NCBI GenBank assembly: GCA_903858195.1
Contig: CAIOHW010000145.1
Span: 1 to 5,777, forward strand
DNA length: 5,777 bases
Source: Oligoflexia bacterium
GTDB lineage: Bacteria; Bdellovibrionota; UBA1018
Reading direction: 5' to 3'
The position numbers were made by a program, and so were the translations under genes. The notes below the pieces were generated by a model that saw nothing but the letters and a program-made list of their open reading frames with translations, searched no databases and was not told the DNA's origin. The stretch's first letter is position 1, and the number at the start of each line of letters is the position of its first letter. Positions 5,741 to 5,777 of the stretch are shown here, in pieces.

Positions 5741-5777
5741 ACTGCAGCCGCTCCTTTGCTTTACGGATCGCCTCGAC
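5718..5777 (-). CDS. Possible C-terminal end of a convergent gene (partial)
   Basis: On the minus strand the last 60 bases read as 'VEAIRKAKERLQSTEALGA' followed by TGA (complement of 5718-5720). The peptide looks like an ordinary charged helix with plausible codon use, and no plus-strand gene covers 5741-5777. It would overlap the 3' end of the cytochrome b-like gene by 23 bases, tail to tail. The stretch is too short to name, and it could be a chance open frame. Confidence 0.35.
   Translation of the reverse strand, partial: VEAIRKAKERLQSTEALGA

Noticed and set aside
1..5777. CRISPR array, tRNA, rRNA, insertion sequence or prophage parts
   Set aside because: No spaced direct repeats, clover-leaf sequence, transposase or integrase motif was seen; the window is nearly filled with coding sequence.

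Overview
The window comes from a GC-rich Gram-negative bacterium. Four of the products carry export signals, one of them is an outer-membrane beta-barrel, and one is a c-type cytochrome. A stand-alone CheX-type chemotaxis protein beside envelope redox genes would fit a Bdellovibrionota, Myxococcota or other proteobacteria-like lineage. I cannot fix the taxon from the sequence alone.

Layout: positions 2-400 hold the 3' part of a CheX-like gene that runs in from the left. A short gap with a weak G/C hairpin follows. Positions 475-1446 encode ApbE, the exported FAD:protein FMN transferase. A 54-base gap then carries a promoter-like TTGACA and a perfect 9-5-9 inverted repeat that closely resembles a Fur operator. 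It is followed by five tightly packed plus-strand genes: an enlarged di-heme cytochrome c peroxidase/MauG-family protein (1501-2949), a Fur regulator (2942-3466), an outer-membrane porin (3463-4800), a periplasmic FMN-binding-domain protein with a TTG start (4797-5321), and a four-helix membrane protein with cytochrome b-like histidines and a GTG start (5318-5740). Each of the last four overlaps the stop codon of its predecessor (8, 4, 4 and 4 bases), so the set is almost certainly one operon. The last 60 bases hold what may be the tail of a convergent minus-strand gene.

The genes make sense together. ApbE would attach FMN covalently to Thr148 of the FMN-binding protein. The small membrane protein has histidines placed for two b hemes and could pass quinol electrons across the inner membrane to that flavoprotein. 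The peroxidase-like cytochrome would use or relay electrons in the periplasm, and the porin would admit a substrate. The Fur protein is encoded inside the operon, and a Fur-like operator covers its promoter. This suggests autoregulation and iron-responsive expression. My working inference is an iron-regulated envelope redox module, perhaps reductive handling of a ferric complex or peroxide defence under iron limitation. The substrate is unknown. I do not know this exact gene set as a named system.
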